A stretch of 64,000 nucleotides of DNA from Pogostemon cablin (Eukaryota; Streptophyta; Magnoliopsida; Lamiales; Lamiaceae), in NCBI GenBank assembly GCA_023678885.1, contig CM043000.1, forward strand, positions 22,738,729 to 22,802,728, in the 5' to 3' direction. The translations under genes were made by a program, and so were the position numbers. Position 1 is the first letter of the stretch. Each line of letters starts with the position of its first letter. Shown here in pieces: positions 11,835 to 24,400 of this stretch. The notes under the pieces were generated by a model. The model saw only the letters and a list, made by a program, of their open reading frames with translations. It made no database searches and had not been told where the DNA came from.

Positions 11835-13453
11835 ATGAGGTCTGATGATGAATTCTCTCGATCCTCCAAGATTTCCAAAAAGCCCAGATGTATAACTCCA
11901 TTACTTGTAATTCTTTTTTATTAGAATAGGTTAATTTAGATTGGATTGCAGAGAGATAGAGATTTGATGTGTGTGCCCATATAATGTTGCAGATTCCAAG
12001 TTTACACAGCAAGAACTCCCAGCATGTAAACCAATTCTAACCCCTGGATTGGTATGTATGATTTGATTCTATTCTGAGGTAGACCGCTGAAAATTGTATT
12101 GGATTGGTGGATTAATGATTGTTTGCTGCAGGTAATAACAATTCTCCTCTCCATTGCAATAATCTTCATTCCAATTGGTCTCCTCTCCTTTTCTGCATCA
12201 GAAAGTGTAAGCGTATCATAAATTAGTTTGGGTTGGATATACTATATATGATGAAGTAATTGTAATTGTAATTGTAATTGTAATTATAATTGTAATTGTA
12301 ATTGTAATTATAGGTTGTTGAAGTTGTTGATCGTTACGATGAAGAATGCGCTCCCAACGCTGAGAGAGTTGGCTTCATCCAAGATCCAATGTCAAACAAA
12401 ACCTGCATCAGAATCCTAGTTGTTAGTCTTTAATTATTAATTAGCTAGACTAGTTAATTTTCAATGTATAACTTTCTACTTAATTAATTCTCCTAGCTAC
12501 ACTCGATCTTCAGGTTCCAAAGAAGATGAAGAGTCCCATCTATGTGTATTATCAGCTAGACAATTTCTATCAAAACCACAGGAGGTTAGCAGCTCATGTG
12601 TAATTAATTGTGATGATGAATGAATTCATGTAGTGGTTGTGCAGATATGTGAAAAGTAGAAGCGATCATCAGCTATGGAGTCCCAAGAATGAGTTGAGTA
12701 CCAAGTTATGTGCACCAGAGGCGATGGGCGTGGATGGTAAGCCTATCGTTCCATGTGGGCTTATTGCTTGGAGTTTATTCAATGATACTTACACACTGTC
12801 AAGAAATGATGCTTCCATACATATCAACAAGAAAGACATCGCCTGGAGAAGTGACAGAAGCAAGAAATTTGGGTCCAATGTGTACCCCAAAAACTTCCAA
12901 AACGGTACCTTCATTGGGGGTGCAAAACTGGATCACACTATACCTGTAAGTTTAGCTGCTCTGCTTATTCGTATGCATTATATTAATGATGGCATACTAG
13001 TATATTAATATTCGTATGCATACTCAACTAGCTGAGTGAGCAAGAGGATCTTATGGTATGGATGAGAACAGCAGCACTCCCGAGTTTCAGAAAACTGTAT
13101 GGCAGGATTGAGACAGATCTTGAAGCTAACGACAAAGTGAGGGTTGAAATTCAGAACAACTACAACACCTACTCCTTCAATGGCAAAAAGAAACTGGTCA
13201 TCTCAACTGCCACCTGGATTGGCGGCAAGAATCATTTTCTGGGGAGGACGTATATGATTGTGGGAGCAACTAGCTTAGCACTTGCACTTCTTTTCTCACT
13301 CCTCTACATCTTTAAACCAAGGTACCCTATCTCCATTCATTCCACTCTCTCTACATACATACATACGTACTCCTATTAATCGTTCTCCATTTCATCAGGC
13401 CTTTGGGGGATCCTACCTATTTGTCATGGAACAGAAATCCTACTTCCCAATAA
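11835..13453 (+). CDS. ALIS: ALA-interacting subunit (CDC50/LEM3 family, P4-ATPase beta subunit)
   Basis: Eight exons: 11835-11889, 11993-12051, 12132-12206, 12314-12421, 12514-12584, 12645-12945, 13032-13321, 13399-13453. All phases agree, giving 1014 nt and 337 residues, the normal family length. CDC50 proteins are obligate partners of P4-ATPase lipid flippases, needed for ER exit and for the transport cycle. Visible features are the N-terminal FTQQELPACKPILTPG motif, a first transmembrane helix at about residues 40-60, the large lumenal domain with IYVYYQLDNFYQNHRRYVKS, PCGLIAWSLFNDT, LSEQEDLMVWMRTAALP and NNYNTYSFNGKKKLV, a second helix at about 297-317, and the cytosolic end RPLGDPTYLSWNRNP. 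It most resembles Arabidopsis ALIS1/ALIS3; the paralogue number is not resolved. Intron 3 is half hexamer repeat. The gene looks intact. Confidence 0.95.
12255..12313. repeat. (GTAATT)n microsatellite abutting the ALIS exon 4 acceptor
   Basis: About nine GTAATT-type units run straight into the acceptor TATAG. They occupy the place where a polypyrimidine tract would normally lie. Confidence 0.85.
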
Positions 13454-13619
13454 TCTCAACCTTTTTTCTCAATCTCATGTCTCCACACACTAATACATAT
13501 TTATGCATGCCTTTGTAATTTCCAACTCATCCCTACCACATAACTTTCATTTAATTATATAACTCTTAATCTTTCTTCTTCATCCCATCTTCCTTGCTTA
13601 TCTCAAAATTAATAACATA

Positions 13620-13877
13620 CTCCCTCTGTCTCGTTTCAGACTTTACGTTTACTTTTTGCACGTAGATTAAGAAATATAGTATTTTAATGTGTAGTGAGGT
13701 GAGAGAAATATTATTTTAATGTGAAGCGGGTAGGTATATTAGTATGACGTGTGGACCCATGGAGAGAGAAATAATTAATTTATGTGGTCTCATTTACTAT
13801 AAAGGAAAATGTAAAGATTGAAATGTGATGCTCAAATTGAAAATATGTATGTAAAGATTGAAATGAGAATAAAGAAG
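13620..13877. mobile_element. Stowaway-like MITE, diverged
   Basis: The left end CTCCCTCTGTCTCG is preceded by TA; the right end GAGAATAAAGAAG is degraded and followed by TA. The interior shares TTACTTTTTGCACGTAGATT with other members in this window. Confidence 0.7.
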
Positions 13878-14209
13878 TATGTTCTTTTTTTATACGAATC
13901 AATATCTCATCACATATCAACGTTTATCTCTTAAATATTAATTCTTATCACAATTCATGATTTACAAAACCTATGTCAAACAAAATAGGAGTTGATCTGT
14001 ACATCCATATGCACGTGTACATCTATACATTATATATTTCTTAATAAATGTATAATTTTTTTATATTAAGTTTTTCATTAAAAATCAATTAAAAAATTAG
14101 CTAAAAATTTATTAACAAATTGCATAAATTTTTATTTATTATTTTTTTGTTATCGGTATAAATTTTTATTTATTAATAAGTATATACTTTTATTCATTAA
14201 AATATAGTA

Positions 14210-14509
14210 CTCCCTCTGTCCCAGGTATTTTTACCCGTTTGTAAGAGCACGGAGATTAAGACATTTTATTTTTTCAATATATAATGTAAGAGAAACTAGA
14301 GATAAATTAGTAATTTAAAAAGAAAAAGTGAATAAAGTTATTGGGAATGATGAATAAAGTGTAAAAAGTAATTAAAGTTGTTGGGATTGTAAAAAGTAGG
14401 TAATCAAATATTATGTATTTTTGCCAAAAATGGAATGGGTAAAAATACGTGGGACACCCCAAAATGGAAAGTTATGGAAAGTGGGTAAAAATACGTGGGA
14501 CGGAGGGAG
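14210..14509. mobile_element. Stowaway-like MITE
   Basis: The ends CTCCCTCTGTCCCA and TGGGACGGAGGGAG are flanked by TA on both sides. About 300 bp, non-coding. The right end has a local duplication of the GGGTAAAAATACGTGGGA segment. Confidence 0.9.
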
Positions 14510-14511
14510 TA

Positions 14512-16600
14512 ATAAGTTCTAAGTACGGTAGAAGTAATTATGAAATCAGAAGCATCGAATGCAAGCTGTGAGGAAGAATAATTTTCTATTCAACGAAAAA
14601 ACATGGGCTCCATATAGAACTATGAGAACTTTTGAGCTTTCTGCATTACTCCCCTGATCGCTATTTTCTTTTACGCTCAAGTATAAGGGATCGATTGTAG
14701 TGCGTGTGACCAAGTGAAATATCCTTCCCACAGGATAGTTTTAATTTAATAAGTAATTCTATTAATGATAATTTATTTGCAAGACAAATTCGGGGTTTTT
14801 AAAGGATGATCAATTAAACTAATAAAACTAATTAAAATAATTAAACTAATTATGCAATAAATAAATCACGCAAGAGAAATGATTTAAGAATTCAAAGATG
14901 GAGAATTGGTAATGCTCGGGCAAACATTTTAACTATGTGACTGATTTATCTTGACTCAAATTAATTACCTGCAGACGTTTATAAGAGCATCACTAAGCCT
15001 AGTTAAATCACCTTGATCGGGTAGGATCTAACACTTATAATGAGTTGAAAATCCTAGGATCAATAAAAAATTAACTCCCTCTCCCTCTCCCTCTCTCTCT
15101 ATAGGTACTTCATGTTAAATTCCATTAAAGGCTAGAGCACTAGACTTCCCTTTCTAGGTACGCGATTGTTAACCCCTTTTGTCTCCTTACAAATTACCTA
15201 ATAATGATGTTTTACCAAGTAATTAATATTCAAAATTGATTGTCTAACACTCTTAGGTATTATAGGTCAATCCCCTAAGACTGTCACAAGAAACAACAAT
15301 TATTATGCAGAAATAGAAAATCCTATTAATTATCAATCAGTGATACCGTAAATAATAATTAAAGGAATCAAAACCCAAAAACACAATAATATGAAGTTTC
15401 AAAATATAATCTTCAATAATGAAATAAACAATCTGCAGTATAATAAATCCAAGTTTAGGGCAATCAAATCACATAGTCAAAACTGTATTAGTGCTCTAAC
15501 ATTACCAACAAAGAAACTTAACTCATGGATTTACAAGGGCAAATCACAAAGATGTAATAAATCCTAAACATTGTGCTAAAATAACAAAGAAAATAATTAA
15601 AGATAAAGAACCCTTTTTGGAGTACTCCGTCTCTTCAATCATGATCTCCGTCTCCGATTCAAGTATCAACTTCGATCGTCTCTCCGGTGGAAGGATGAAA
15701 GAATATGGGTGAAGTGTGGAATTTTTTGCACTATGAAATGATGAGGGCGTGTTGGATTTTGGGGAGGAAGAGACCCCCTTCCCAAATTTGGGCGAGAGGA
15801 ACTCTCCAACCCCCCTCATTCATACTCGAAATTTCCCTTTTATATACTCTGAAGCGATTGGATGGAGTCCAAGTAATGAGTTTTGAATAAGTGAATTAAA
15901 ATGAGCCCTCAATTCACGACAATTGAAATTTGAAAATAGGATGTCTATTCAAAGCATGCTCACTTTGAATAATTTGCACCACTCAAAGTCAATCTTTAAC
16001 TTCTTATTTGGGCCCACCACTAATTTGGATACAATTAGATTCTTGAATGGCTGGTCACATGGTAAGTTAATTGAATTGTATCACAAATCAAGGACCCCAC
16101 AATTGATCTAATCTATTTTCAAGTCATGTCTTCAAATTCTACAATTTTTGGCTGTTGACTATTGGCCCAACTTCACCAACCAGGCCTTGAAAACTGTTTA
16201 CTTGAATAAAAACGAGCATAATGGCCCATAATTTCATGGATTTCGCCCATCCGTCTGCAGTGCGCGACCTTACCGTTTTAATCATAACTTCTTCATTCGA
16301 ATCCCGATTGAGGTGATTTTTATGCCCACGCGTTTCTTCAGTGGCTTTCCAACCATATCTTACACAACTAGTTTCGACTTCCAAACAAACACAGAAAAAT
16401 TATGAAAAGTGCTCATTTATTTTTCCACAAATTCACCTTTCACCAAACTTTGCATTTTTATCATTTTTCTTATCAAAACACAACAAAATACCTCTCAAGA
16501 ACCTTTTAATCAATAATAATTTAAAGTATTAAGATGTGTGCAAATAATAGCAATTATACACTCAAAGAGGTATCAAATTTAACTCGAATATACATGAATT
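14512..16600. other. Non-coding, repeat-like DNA
   Basis: No gene is readable. A (CTCCCT)n run is at about 15075-15105. The texture (CT-rich leader near 15075, poly-A blocks, short unrelated frames) resembles old LTR-retrotransposon DNA, but I find no LTR ends, PBS or protein motif. Confidence 0.35.
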
Positions 16601-17110
16601 TTCACTCTCATCATCCCCCGAGAAGAAGAATGTCCTGACTCATATAGTCTAACAATAAGTTAGTCATTCCAATCAGTCCTTGCATTCCGGGAAAAAAGGA
16701 ATTTGTCCATTTTTCGGGGTCTCAAAGGGGCGTAGAAACATATAGGAACTCTTGAATGGAAATGGAAAAGGGATGTAACTACATTTGATGAATCAATTTC
16801 AAGATATAAGACTTTCCTATTATAACGGGTTGTTCAAAAGGACTCCCCGCCCTTCCATCAAATATTCTACTTTTTCCGGCAAACCACGTAGAATAGTCGA
16901 TCTCGTACCCAACCCAAGTGTATATCCCTATAAGAGACTCAGTGTGCAAAAAATGGGCTTCCAGAGTCAATCCTAGTCCGTATAGCCAAGAGTGGATCAC
17001 GAGGCATAGTTAAGCCAGAAAGGTGGTTATGTAAAGAATCTAGTAGGAAGCAAAGAACGGTGAAAGCGTCGATGAATTTGAATTCGTGCTCACAATACAA
17101 AGAATTTGTC
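16600..17110. other. Mosaic of plastid-derived DNA (NUPT)
   Basis: The base composition is unlike the flanks. Positions 16785-16877 on the minus strand read as a piece of plastid rpoB. The adjoining stretch 16685-16745 resembles plastid inverted-repeat spacer (the GAGACCCCGAAAAATGGACA type near ycf15/trnL-CAA, by memory). The right part, to about 17110, also looks organellar but I cannot place it. The pieces are not adjacent in plastomes, so this is a rearranged insertion. Confidence 0.6.
16785..16877 (-). pseudogene. rpoB: Fragment of plastid rpoB (RNA polymerase beta subunit)
   Basis: Translation on the minus strand gives KSRIFDGRAGSPFEQPVIIG followed by KSYILKLIHQ. This closely matches the C-terminal part of plastid RpoB, with few substitutions. 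Only about 31 codons are present. Similarity stops abruptly at both ends and the frame then runs into unrelated sequence. Non-functional in the nucleus. Confidence 0.78.
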
Positions 17111-17400
17111 AAGAAAAATATAGTCTTATCTCGTTTAATACTTCGTGAAAAAAACTAATATTCAATTCTAATTTCCTTTGAATACTCTTTCCTCTTTAAT
17201 TATATGATAAAGTAATCGACTTGATGTTTAATTTTAAGGTCATTCTAGGTGCAAGTTAGGGTTTTGCAGGAACTTAGGGTTAAAATAGATGATTATTCAA
17301 TTTATTTTCAATTATAATAGTAAGAATTAAATTAAAATCTAGATTTAAATTATTCAGGTACTAGTTTCACTTTTAATTTTAAAATACACTTAAATTAATA

Positions 17401-17663
17401 CTCCTTCCATCCTACAACGAGGAGTGTATTTTATAATTTTCGTACGTCCCAATATAAGAGGTGTATTTCATTTTTTAGTAAAAGGACTCACACAAAACAA
17501 TTATTTTATCTACATGGGACCCACGTACTATATTAATACGCCTACCTACTATACATCTACTATACATTAAAATATTATTTCACTCTCCTCAACTACCATT
17601 AAATATTATATCTCTTAATCTACGTACAAAAAGAAGCGCATTTTGTGCCGGGGACGGAGGGAG
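17401..17663. mobile_element. Stowaway-like MITE
   Basis: The ends CTCCTTCCATCC and GGGGACGGAGGGAG are flanked by TA. About 263 bp. Confidence 0.85.
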
Positions 17664-17685
17664 TATTCTATAAATCATGTACTAG

Positions 17686-18218
17686 CTCCATCCCACCATA
17701 ACGTTTACTCCCTCCGTCCCCCAAAGTATTTCACACTTTCTTTTTCTATCCGTCCCTCAAAGTATTTCACATTTCACTTTTACTAAAAATAGTAATGAAT
17801 ACACTATAATAATACATACTTTTTACACATATCCCAATAAAATACTCACTTTTTCACCAATTACAATAACTTTACACACATTTTTTATTAAATTACCTAA
17901 AATATTTCTTCTCTTTCTTACTTTATACTTAAAAAGTCAAATTTTTCTTAAACTCCGCGCACACAAATACGTGAAATACATTGGGGGACGGTGGGAGTAC
18001 ACATTTTCAATTAGGACGTTACATTTCCTTTTATAGTAAATCACTAATATAAAACAATTAATATATTTATATGTGGCTTATATATAACACTAATACAACT
18101 GCTCACTAATCACTATACATAATTAAACTATTATATCTTCACCTCACTTAAAAATTAAAGTACTATATTTTTTAATCACGATATAAAAAGCAACCATCAG
18201 CATTTGGGCGGGACGGAG
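17686..18218. mobile_element. MITE hosting a second MITE
   Basis: The outer ends CTCCATCCCACCATAACGTT and GGGCGGGACGGAG are inverted repeats. The element is interrupted after about 20 bp by the MITE at 17708-17997 and then resumes with GGACGTTACATTTCC, which pairs with the outer left arm. Confidence 0.75.
17708..17997. mobile_element. Stowaway-like MITE nested in another MITE
   Basis: The ends CTCCCTCCGTCCCCCAAAGT and GGGGGACGGTGGGAG are flanked by TA at 17706-17707 and 17998-17999. Younger than its host element. Confidence 0.88.
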
Positions 18219-18600
18219 CAAATATAATTTATTTATATATACCACTTTTGTTTCAAAAGAGAATTTTTTGTTTTTTACACGTGAATTAAGGAGTATTTTC
18301 AAAATAGAAAAAATAGACTTTTTAGATGAGACAAATGGATTATATATATGTTCACTTTATTTTTCACCCATTTCATGTCTATTTTCACGCTAATTATGAA
18401 AGCAATTTGTTCTCTGCACTCGGGCACGTCGTATACAGTTATAAAAAAAATATATACATTAATGAATAAAAATATAGGGAAAATCACTAATAGATACACA
18501 CTTTTAACCTAAATTATTATTAGATACATGGAATTTAAATAATTACTCTCACATACAAAATATTAAAGTAAAATATCAAATATAACCTTATACTCCATAC
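18219..18600. other. AT-rich spacer
   Basis: Only short AT-rich sequence with no recognisable gene, element end or RNA. Confidence 0.4.
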
Positions 18601-18875
18601 ACTTTTAAACCCTAAACCCTACCCCTCACCCACCCAGCGGCGTTGACCGGCCGTTGGCCGGTGTTGACCATCGTTGACCGGCGTTGACTAGCCATTGACC
18701 GGCGTTGACCGCCGGCCGGACAGTCGCTGGTCGCCGCCTCCGGCTGCCGAAATTTAAAATGTGCAAATAAAATGTGCAAAAATAAAATTGTGCAGAACAA
18801 TTGTGCAAAATAAAATTGTGCAGAACCAAATTGTGCAAAATCAATTTGTGCAGACAAATTGTGCAAACATATAGG
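18601..18875. repeat. Two adjacent minisatellites: GTTGACCGGC-type and AAATTGTGCA-type
   Basis: At 18640-18715 a GC-rich motif GTTGACCGGC/GTTGACCATC recurs about seven times. At 18755-18870 the motif AAATTGTGCAAAAT recurs about seven times. A short CCCTAAACCCTA block precedes them (18609-18622). The GC-rich segment stands out from the AT-rich surroundings. No spacers of CRISPR type exist. Confidence 0.8.
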
Positions 18876-19299
18876 GGTATTTATGGTATTACAGTCATAA
18901 TTGTGTAGTTAGGAGTAATAGTGCTTTGAGTCATGTAGTTTAAAGCAATTATGCATTTTTTGTGTACCCCTTAGTAAGTGACACTAATATTATACATTTT
19001 GTTATCAAATTTTCTGTTAGTTTTTTAATAAAAAACTGAATTTAAAAAACTATATAAATTATTAAAAAACATACATACATTATGGAATAAAAATATATAC
19101 GTATACATATATGAATGCACGTGTGTACTTAGATACATTGAATATCAACTCATCAATTATGAAATATCACCTAGCATTAAAATTTCACTATATTTTTAAA
19201 TTTTAAATTTAATCATTCACATAATATATTTTATTAGTTTATTTATTATCCATAAATTAACTGATCAAGAATATAAATTACTCCGTGAGATTAAAAAGA
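18876..19299. other. AT-rich spacer
   Basis: No gene or element ends recognised. Poly-A/T blocks and ATATAC-rich sequence only. Confidence 0.4.
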
Positions 19300-19366
19300 A
19301 AAAAAATTTAGACGATTTATGCGTGTCATCCTTGCGCAGGGGCCATGTTAATCTTCTCTGTATCGT
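19300..19366 (-). pseudogene. U6 snRNA 3' fragment
   Basis: The minus strand reads as the 3' two-thirds of plant U6 snRNA, starting within ACGATACAGAGAAGATTA and ending in a T run. It has one A-for-G change in the AGCATGGCC segment and an internal deletion of about 8 nt before the terminal U-tract. The 5' end including the gamma-phosphate-cap region is absent, so it cannot be functional. It abuts the first bases of the LINE at 19367. Confidence 0.85.
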
Positions 19367-19367
19367 G

Positions 19368-21441
19368 AAGAGTAGTGAGAGACAGAGAGTTCAAAGTGTG
19401 TGAGGATAGGAATCTGGGTAGTGACCCTTCTTCCGAGTGGCAACTGGTGAGGCAGAAAAGAAAACTAAGGAACCCAAACCTCAGATACGTCAATTCGGCG
19501 GCAGAACGGAGAAACGACTGGATCAAGGTAACCAACAGATTTGGCAATTCGGAGACAGAATAGAGAAATGATTGGATCAAGGTAACCAGCAGATTTGTCA
19601 CCTTCTATTTCTGGAATTTCCCTAATGACTGTACTGTTGAGCATTGGAGAAGAAATTCAGAGAAATTGAGAAAATTAGGGATATCTTTATCCCTAATAAA
19701 AAGAATAGAGAAGGCTATAACTATGGATTTGTTCGCTTTGGAGGAAACATTGATAAGAAGAGAGTAGAGTTTATGTTGAACAACATGGATCGGTTCCTTC
19801 AAGCTTAGGGCCAACATCTCAAAGTTTGAAAGAAGATCATCAAAGCGGGTCCCCAGGGTAGAAGAAGCCAAGCCTCGACAACTAATAAAATACCAATCTC
19901 CGCGAAGGGAACACATATCGTATGCAGATGCAACAAAAGAAACAGAGAAGATGGCAGAAAGCAATAATCTACCAAACTGTCCAAAATTTGTGGGTTTATA
20001 CTACAAGTCGGAAGAGGAAGATAGGACATTTACGAGTAAATGTCTTACGGGACAGTTAAAAGAGAATTATCCATGAACAGAAGTTGGAGAGCTCATTAAA
20101 GATTCTTGTAGTGAGAAAGTGAAGGCTGCCTATATGGGTGGAGATTTGGTTCTTTTCCATTCTACAAATCATTCACAAGTTCAAACTGAGGAATTAGAAG
20201 GGATATCAAAGTGGTTTGAGTTCATTAGACCTTGGGAAGAAAGAGATGTCAACAATAAAATAATAATATGGACAAGTTGGTATGGTATCCCTATGCATGC
20301 CTGGAACTTAAAGTTCTTTAAACTCGTTGCTATAAAATTTGGGGACTTGTTATAAGTAGATGATGACACTAAGGAGAAAAGAGTGTTACAGAGTGCTAGA
20401 GTTTTATTGAAGAATTCTTATCCAGAGATTCCTAAAACATCTATTCCTGTCAACATTGATGGTAAAGTATTTCACATCAAAATAAAAGAAGAAAAAGAGG
20501 ATATGGTGATGAACTATCCATTGGAGATGTGTGTGATTCAAGGGAAGATGATGAAGAATTATCGTGGTCGGATCTGAACGGAGAAGTTGATGAGTCCGAT
20601 TCAGATGGATTTGCGGTAAAAGAAACGACAAACAAGGAGAGGGACGGCGGCTCATCTCCCAACCATACAAAAGCATTTAATGTGCCGCAAAAAATCAAAT
20701 ATGGTCAGAGAAAGATATACAGCTGATCAAGTAGGTACAATTGTCGAGAAAAACTCACCGGCTTTGGGAATTCGCGCTAAGTCAGACAAATATGTAGAAA
20801 ATTGGGGCCCAATTCCGGAATTGGGCTGCAACCCAAAAGAGAGTAGTGCTATAATGGGCCATGAGAATAAAGATAAAAATTCTCCAGGAAAATATAAGAA
20901 AGAAACCTATAATAGCATAAAGTCTGATTTTGTTGGTCCCAATATCTGCTCCTTTCCAGAGACTTCCTACAAAGAATGTTCTAGCCATATGAACACCGAA
21001 TCATCATCTCTCTTAAAGGGGGGTATTCCAAATAAAGATGCAACAGAAGCAGAAGTCTCTTCTGAATTAATTGACAACACATCAAGCTTGAAAGATGATC
21101 ACATGCTCAATTCAGGTATGGGAAACTCTTCTACATTACCTTCAAATATAGTGGCAGTGAGAAAACTTGCAAGAATGAAAAGGGGCAACCAACATTTATT
21201 GAAACAGAACAACAGCTTTGAAGAAAATATGTGGAACTCAAAAGAAGAAGAAGGAGCAATATCATCAGAGGCAAAAAAAGCATGGGAGGTGGGAAAAAGG
21301 TTGGGTCTATTAAGCAAAGTTTCAAATGAGGATATGGTAAAACAAATTATGCAATTGGAGAGAGAAGACCGTGTAAAGGTAAAGAAAAATAAGAAGAACG
21401 CAGGAAAAGAAGGGTCAAAGATTTCCAATGAAGATGTTTAG
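19368..21441 (+). pseudogene. LINE ORF1 (gag-like RNA-binding protein) remnant
   Basis: An RNP1-like motif YGFVRFG near 19720 marks an N-terminal RRM. Around 20100-20570 is a DUF4283-like segment (WTSWYGIPMHAWNLKFFK). A Lys/Glu-rich tail is open from 20680 to the stop at 21439. At least three disruptions (near 20074, 20353 and 20575) prevent one continuous product. ORF1 would package LINE RNA. Its stop overlaps the ORF2 ATG at 21428 by 14 nt. Confidence 0.8.
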
Positions 21442-24400
21442 TTTCAATGCAAGAGGATTGAGGAAGAAAGCAAAAAGAAGAGAGGTGAGAGAGATGTTGA
21501 AAAAACAAAATATAGATTTTTGCTGTATCCAGGAGACAAAATTGGAATCTATGGGTGAAAATATTTGCAGGGCAATTTGGTGGAATCAAAAATTACGATT
21601 GGGCTTGTATGGATATTGAGGGACGATCATGTGGTATTCTTTCAGTTTGGAATAGTGAAATTTTCTGCAGGGGTGTTTTAGTAGTTAATGGTTATTTAAG
21701 AGAAGATGGAATGGAAGTTTGTGTCCTATATGTATATGCACCATATTCACACTATAAAAAAGTTACTTTGTGAGAGGTTATCAGTTCGATTCTTGAACAA
21801 CAACGAAATTATTATATTTGTGTGCTGGGGATTTTAATGCAGTAAGAACAGAGAATGAAAGAATTGGAAGAGGGACAACTATTGATCACAGAGATATCCT
21901 TTCTTTTGATAATTTCTTAACTCAAGCTGACCTCATCGAGTTACCTTTGAGAGGAAGATTTTTCACTTGGTACAGAAAGAATGGTTCATGCAAGAGCAAG
22001 TTAGACCGGATTTTTGTGAATGAAGAGTGGCTTAATAGATGGTCAGATTACACTTTGAAAAGTTTTGGAAGAACTTTCTCAGATCACTGTCCTCTGTATT
22101 TTGAGAAATCTAATAAAGATTGGGGGCCAAAGCCGTTCAAATTCGTAAACAGTTGGATAACTAACCCGGATTACAAAGATTTCATAAGGAAAAAATGGGA
22201 AGAACATATTATCTCAGGCTGGGCTGGTTTTCGTTTGAAGGAGAAATTAAAACTCATCAAGTCAGAACTCAAGAAATGGAATAGAGATGTGTTTGGTAAT
22301 ATTGATAATTCTATAGAAGAAAAGAAGTTGGAAATTGAAAAGTTGGATCGTATTGATGAAGTTTTTGGATTAGAGGATAGAGAAATTATCAAAAGAAATC
22401 AGACTACAGCTGAATTATTGAGAAGTCTTATTTGGCGGAATAACTTCTTAGCTCAAAAGGCTAAGGTGAAGTGGTTAACAGATGGGGATGTAAATTCACG
22501 ATTCTTCCACGGATGGATCAACAGAAAGGTTAAAGTTTTGGGTATGGATGGAATCATGGTGAACAATTTATGGATGGATTCAGTAGAAGAGGTGAAAAAT
22601 AGTGTTTTCCTTCATTTCAGCAATCAATTTAAGGCCCGTAAGATCATGAGGCTACATATTCCAGGTGACATCTTTCAGAGAACAATATCAGAGTGTGGAA
22701 ATAAATTGCTAGTGGCTAAATTTTCTGAAGATGAAGTGAAGCAAGCAATTTGGTCGTGTGAATCAAGTAAGAGCCCTGGACCAAATGGTTTCACTTTTGC
22801 TTTCTTCAAAGATAATTGGGATAACATGAAAATAGAATTGATGCAAATGATAGATGAATTCTATGAAAAAGGTAAGATTATAAGAGGATTAAATTCATCT
22901 TTCATCGTCCTCATTCCTAAAAAGGAAAACAACCTATCTTTAGATGATTATAGACCAATATCCTTGATCGGAGGTCTATATAAAATCATCACAAAGACAT
23001 TGGCTAATCGTATCAGATGTGTGCTTGATGAAGTTATTTCTGAAAACCAATCTGCCTTTGTGAGGGGTAGACAAATTTTGGATGAGATTGTGGTTCTTAA
23101 TGAATTGATTGATAAAGCAAAAAAGAAGAAGCTTAAGATGATCATATTTAAGGTTGATTTTTCTAAGGCGTATGACCCTGTTGACTGGGATTTCTTGGAT
23201 GAAATGATGGAAGGTCTCAATTTTGATCCGAAATGGAGAAAATGGGTGATGGAGTGTGTAACCACGACTTCTTCTTCAGTCTTGGTAAACGGAAGTCCTT
23301 CAGGAAACTTTAACTTAGAGAGAGGTTTAAGATAAGGTGATCCATTATCTACTTTTTTCTTCTTGATAGTGGCAGAAGGATTGAGCTTACTAATAAAAAG
23401 GGCTGTGGAAAACGGAATACTTGAAGCAGTCAGTTTGGGCAAAGATAGGATTAAAGTGTCTCACCTTCAATATGCTGATGATTCAATTTTTTCATGCCCA
23501 GGAAAGATGTAAAATGTCATTGCAATCAAACATATCCTCCGTAACTTCGAACTAGTTTCGGGCTTGAAGGTAAATTTTCACAAATATGGAATTTTGGGAT
23601 TGAATATGGATGTTGATATTGTTCAGTCTATGGATAATTATTTGAGGTGTGAAGTAAGTAAAAATCATTTTTCTTACTTGGGGATCAATGTTGGTATTAA
23701 TCATAGAAAGGCTGCATCTTGGGGAAATATTGTTGATAGAATACGCAGTCGCTTGAAAAAATGGTCAGGGAAGAATATTTCTTTTAGAGGACGAATTACT
23801 TTGATTCAGGATGTTCTCTCCACGCTGCCGACTTATTGCCTATCCTTCTACTACATACCAAAGAAAACAACGAGAGAGATTATCAGTGTGCAACGTAAGT
23901 TTTTGTTGGGGGGGGGGGGGTTGTGAGGATAAAGAAAAAAATTACATGGGTTAGGTGGGGTGAGGTATGTTATACAAAAGAAAATGGGGGGTTGGGAATT
24001 AGAAATCTGGGTAGTTTTAACAAAGCACTTCAGGGAAATGGGTTTGGAGAGTGTTAAATAATCAAGAGAGTTTGTGGGTCAAAGTCATCAAATCAAAATA
24101 TGGAGAAAATCCTTTTGTAGTGGGAAAAGTTCGGAGATCGAGTAGAAATGAAGGGCGAAAAGAAGCATGGGTTTCCAATTAGTGGAAAGATATTTGTGAT
24201 ATTTTTTGGGGAAAAGCGGGTAGAGGAATGATAGAGGATTTACAGAAAATAGTGGGTAGAGGAGATAAAACGTTTTTTTGGACAGATTGGTGGGTTGGAG
24301 AGGGTCCATTAATAGATTTCCTAGACTATTTAGACTGAGTGAACAACAGGAAGCCCGAGTAATTGATGTTGGAGAGTGGGGGGAAGATGGGTGGAGATGA

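Noticed and set aside
16785..16976. Plus-strand open frame in the plastid-like patch
   Set aside because: It is the antisense of the rpoB fragment.
18640..18870. CRISPR-like array
   Set aside because: Contiguous minisatellite units without unique spacers, in a plant nuclear context.
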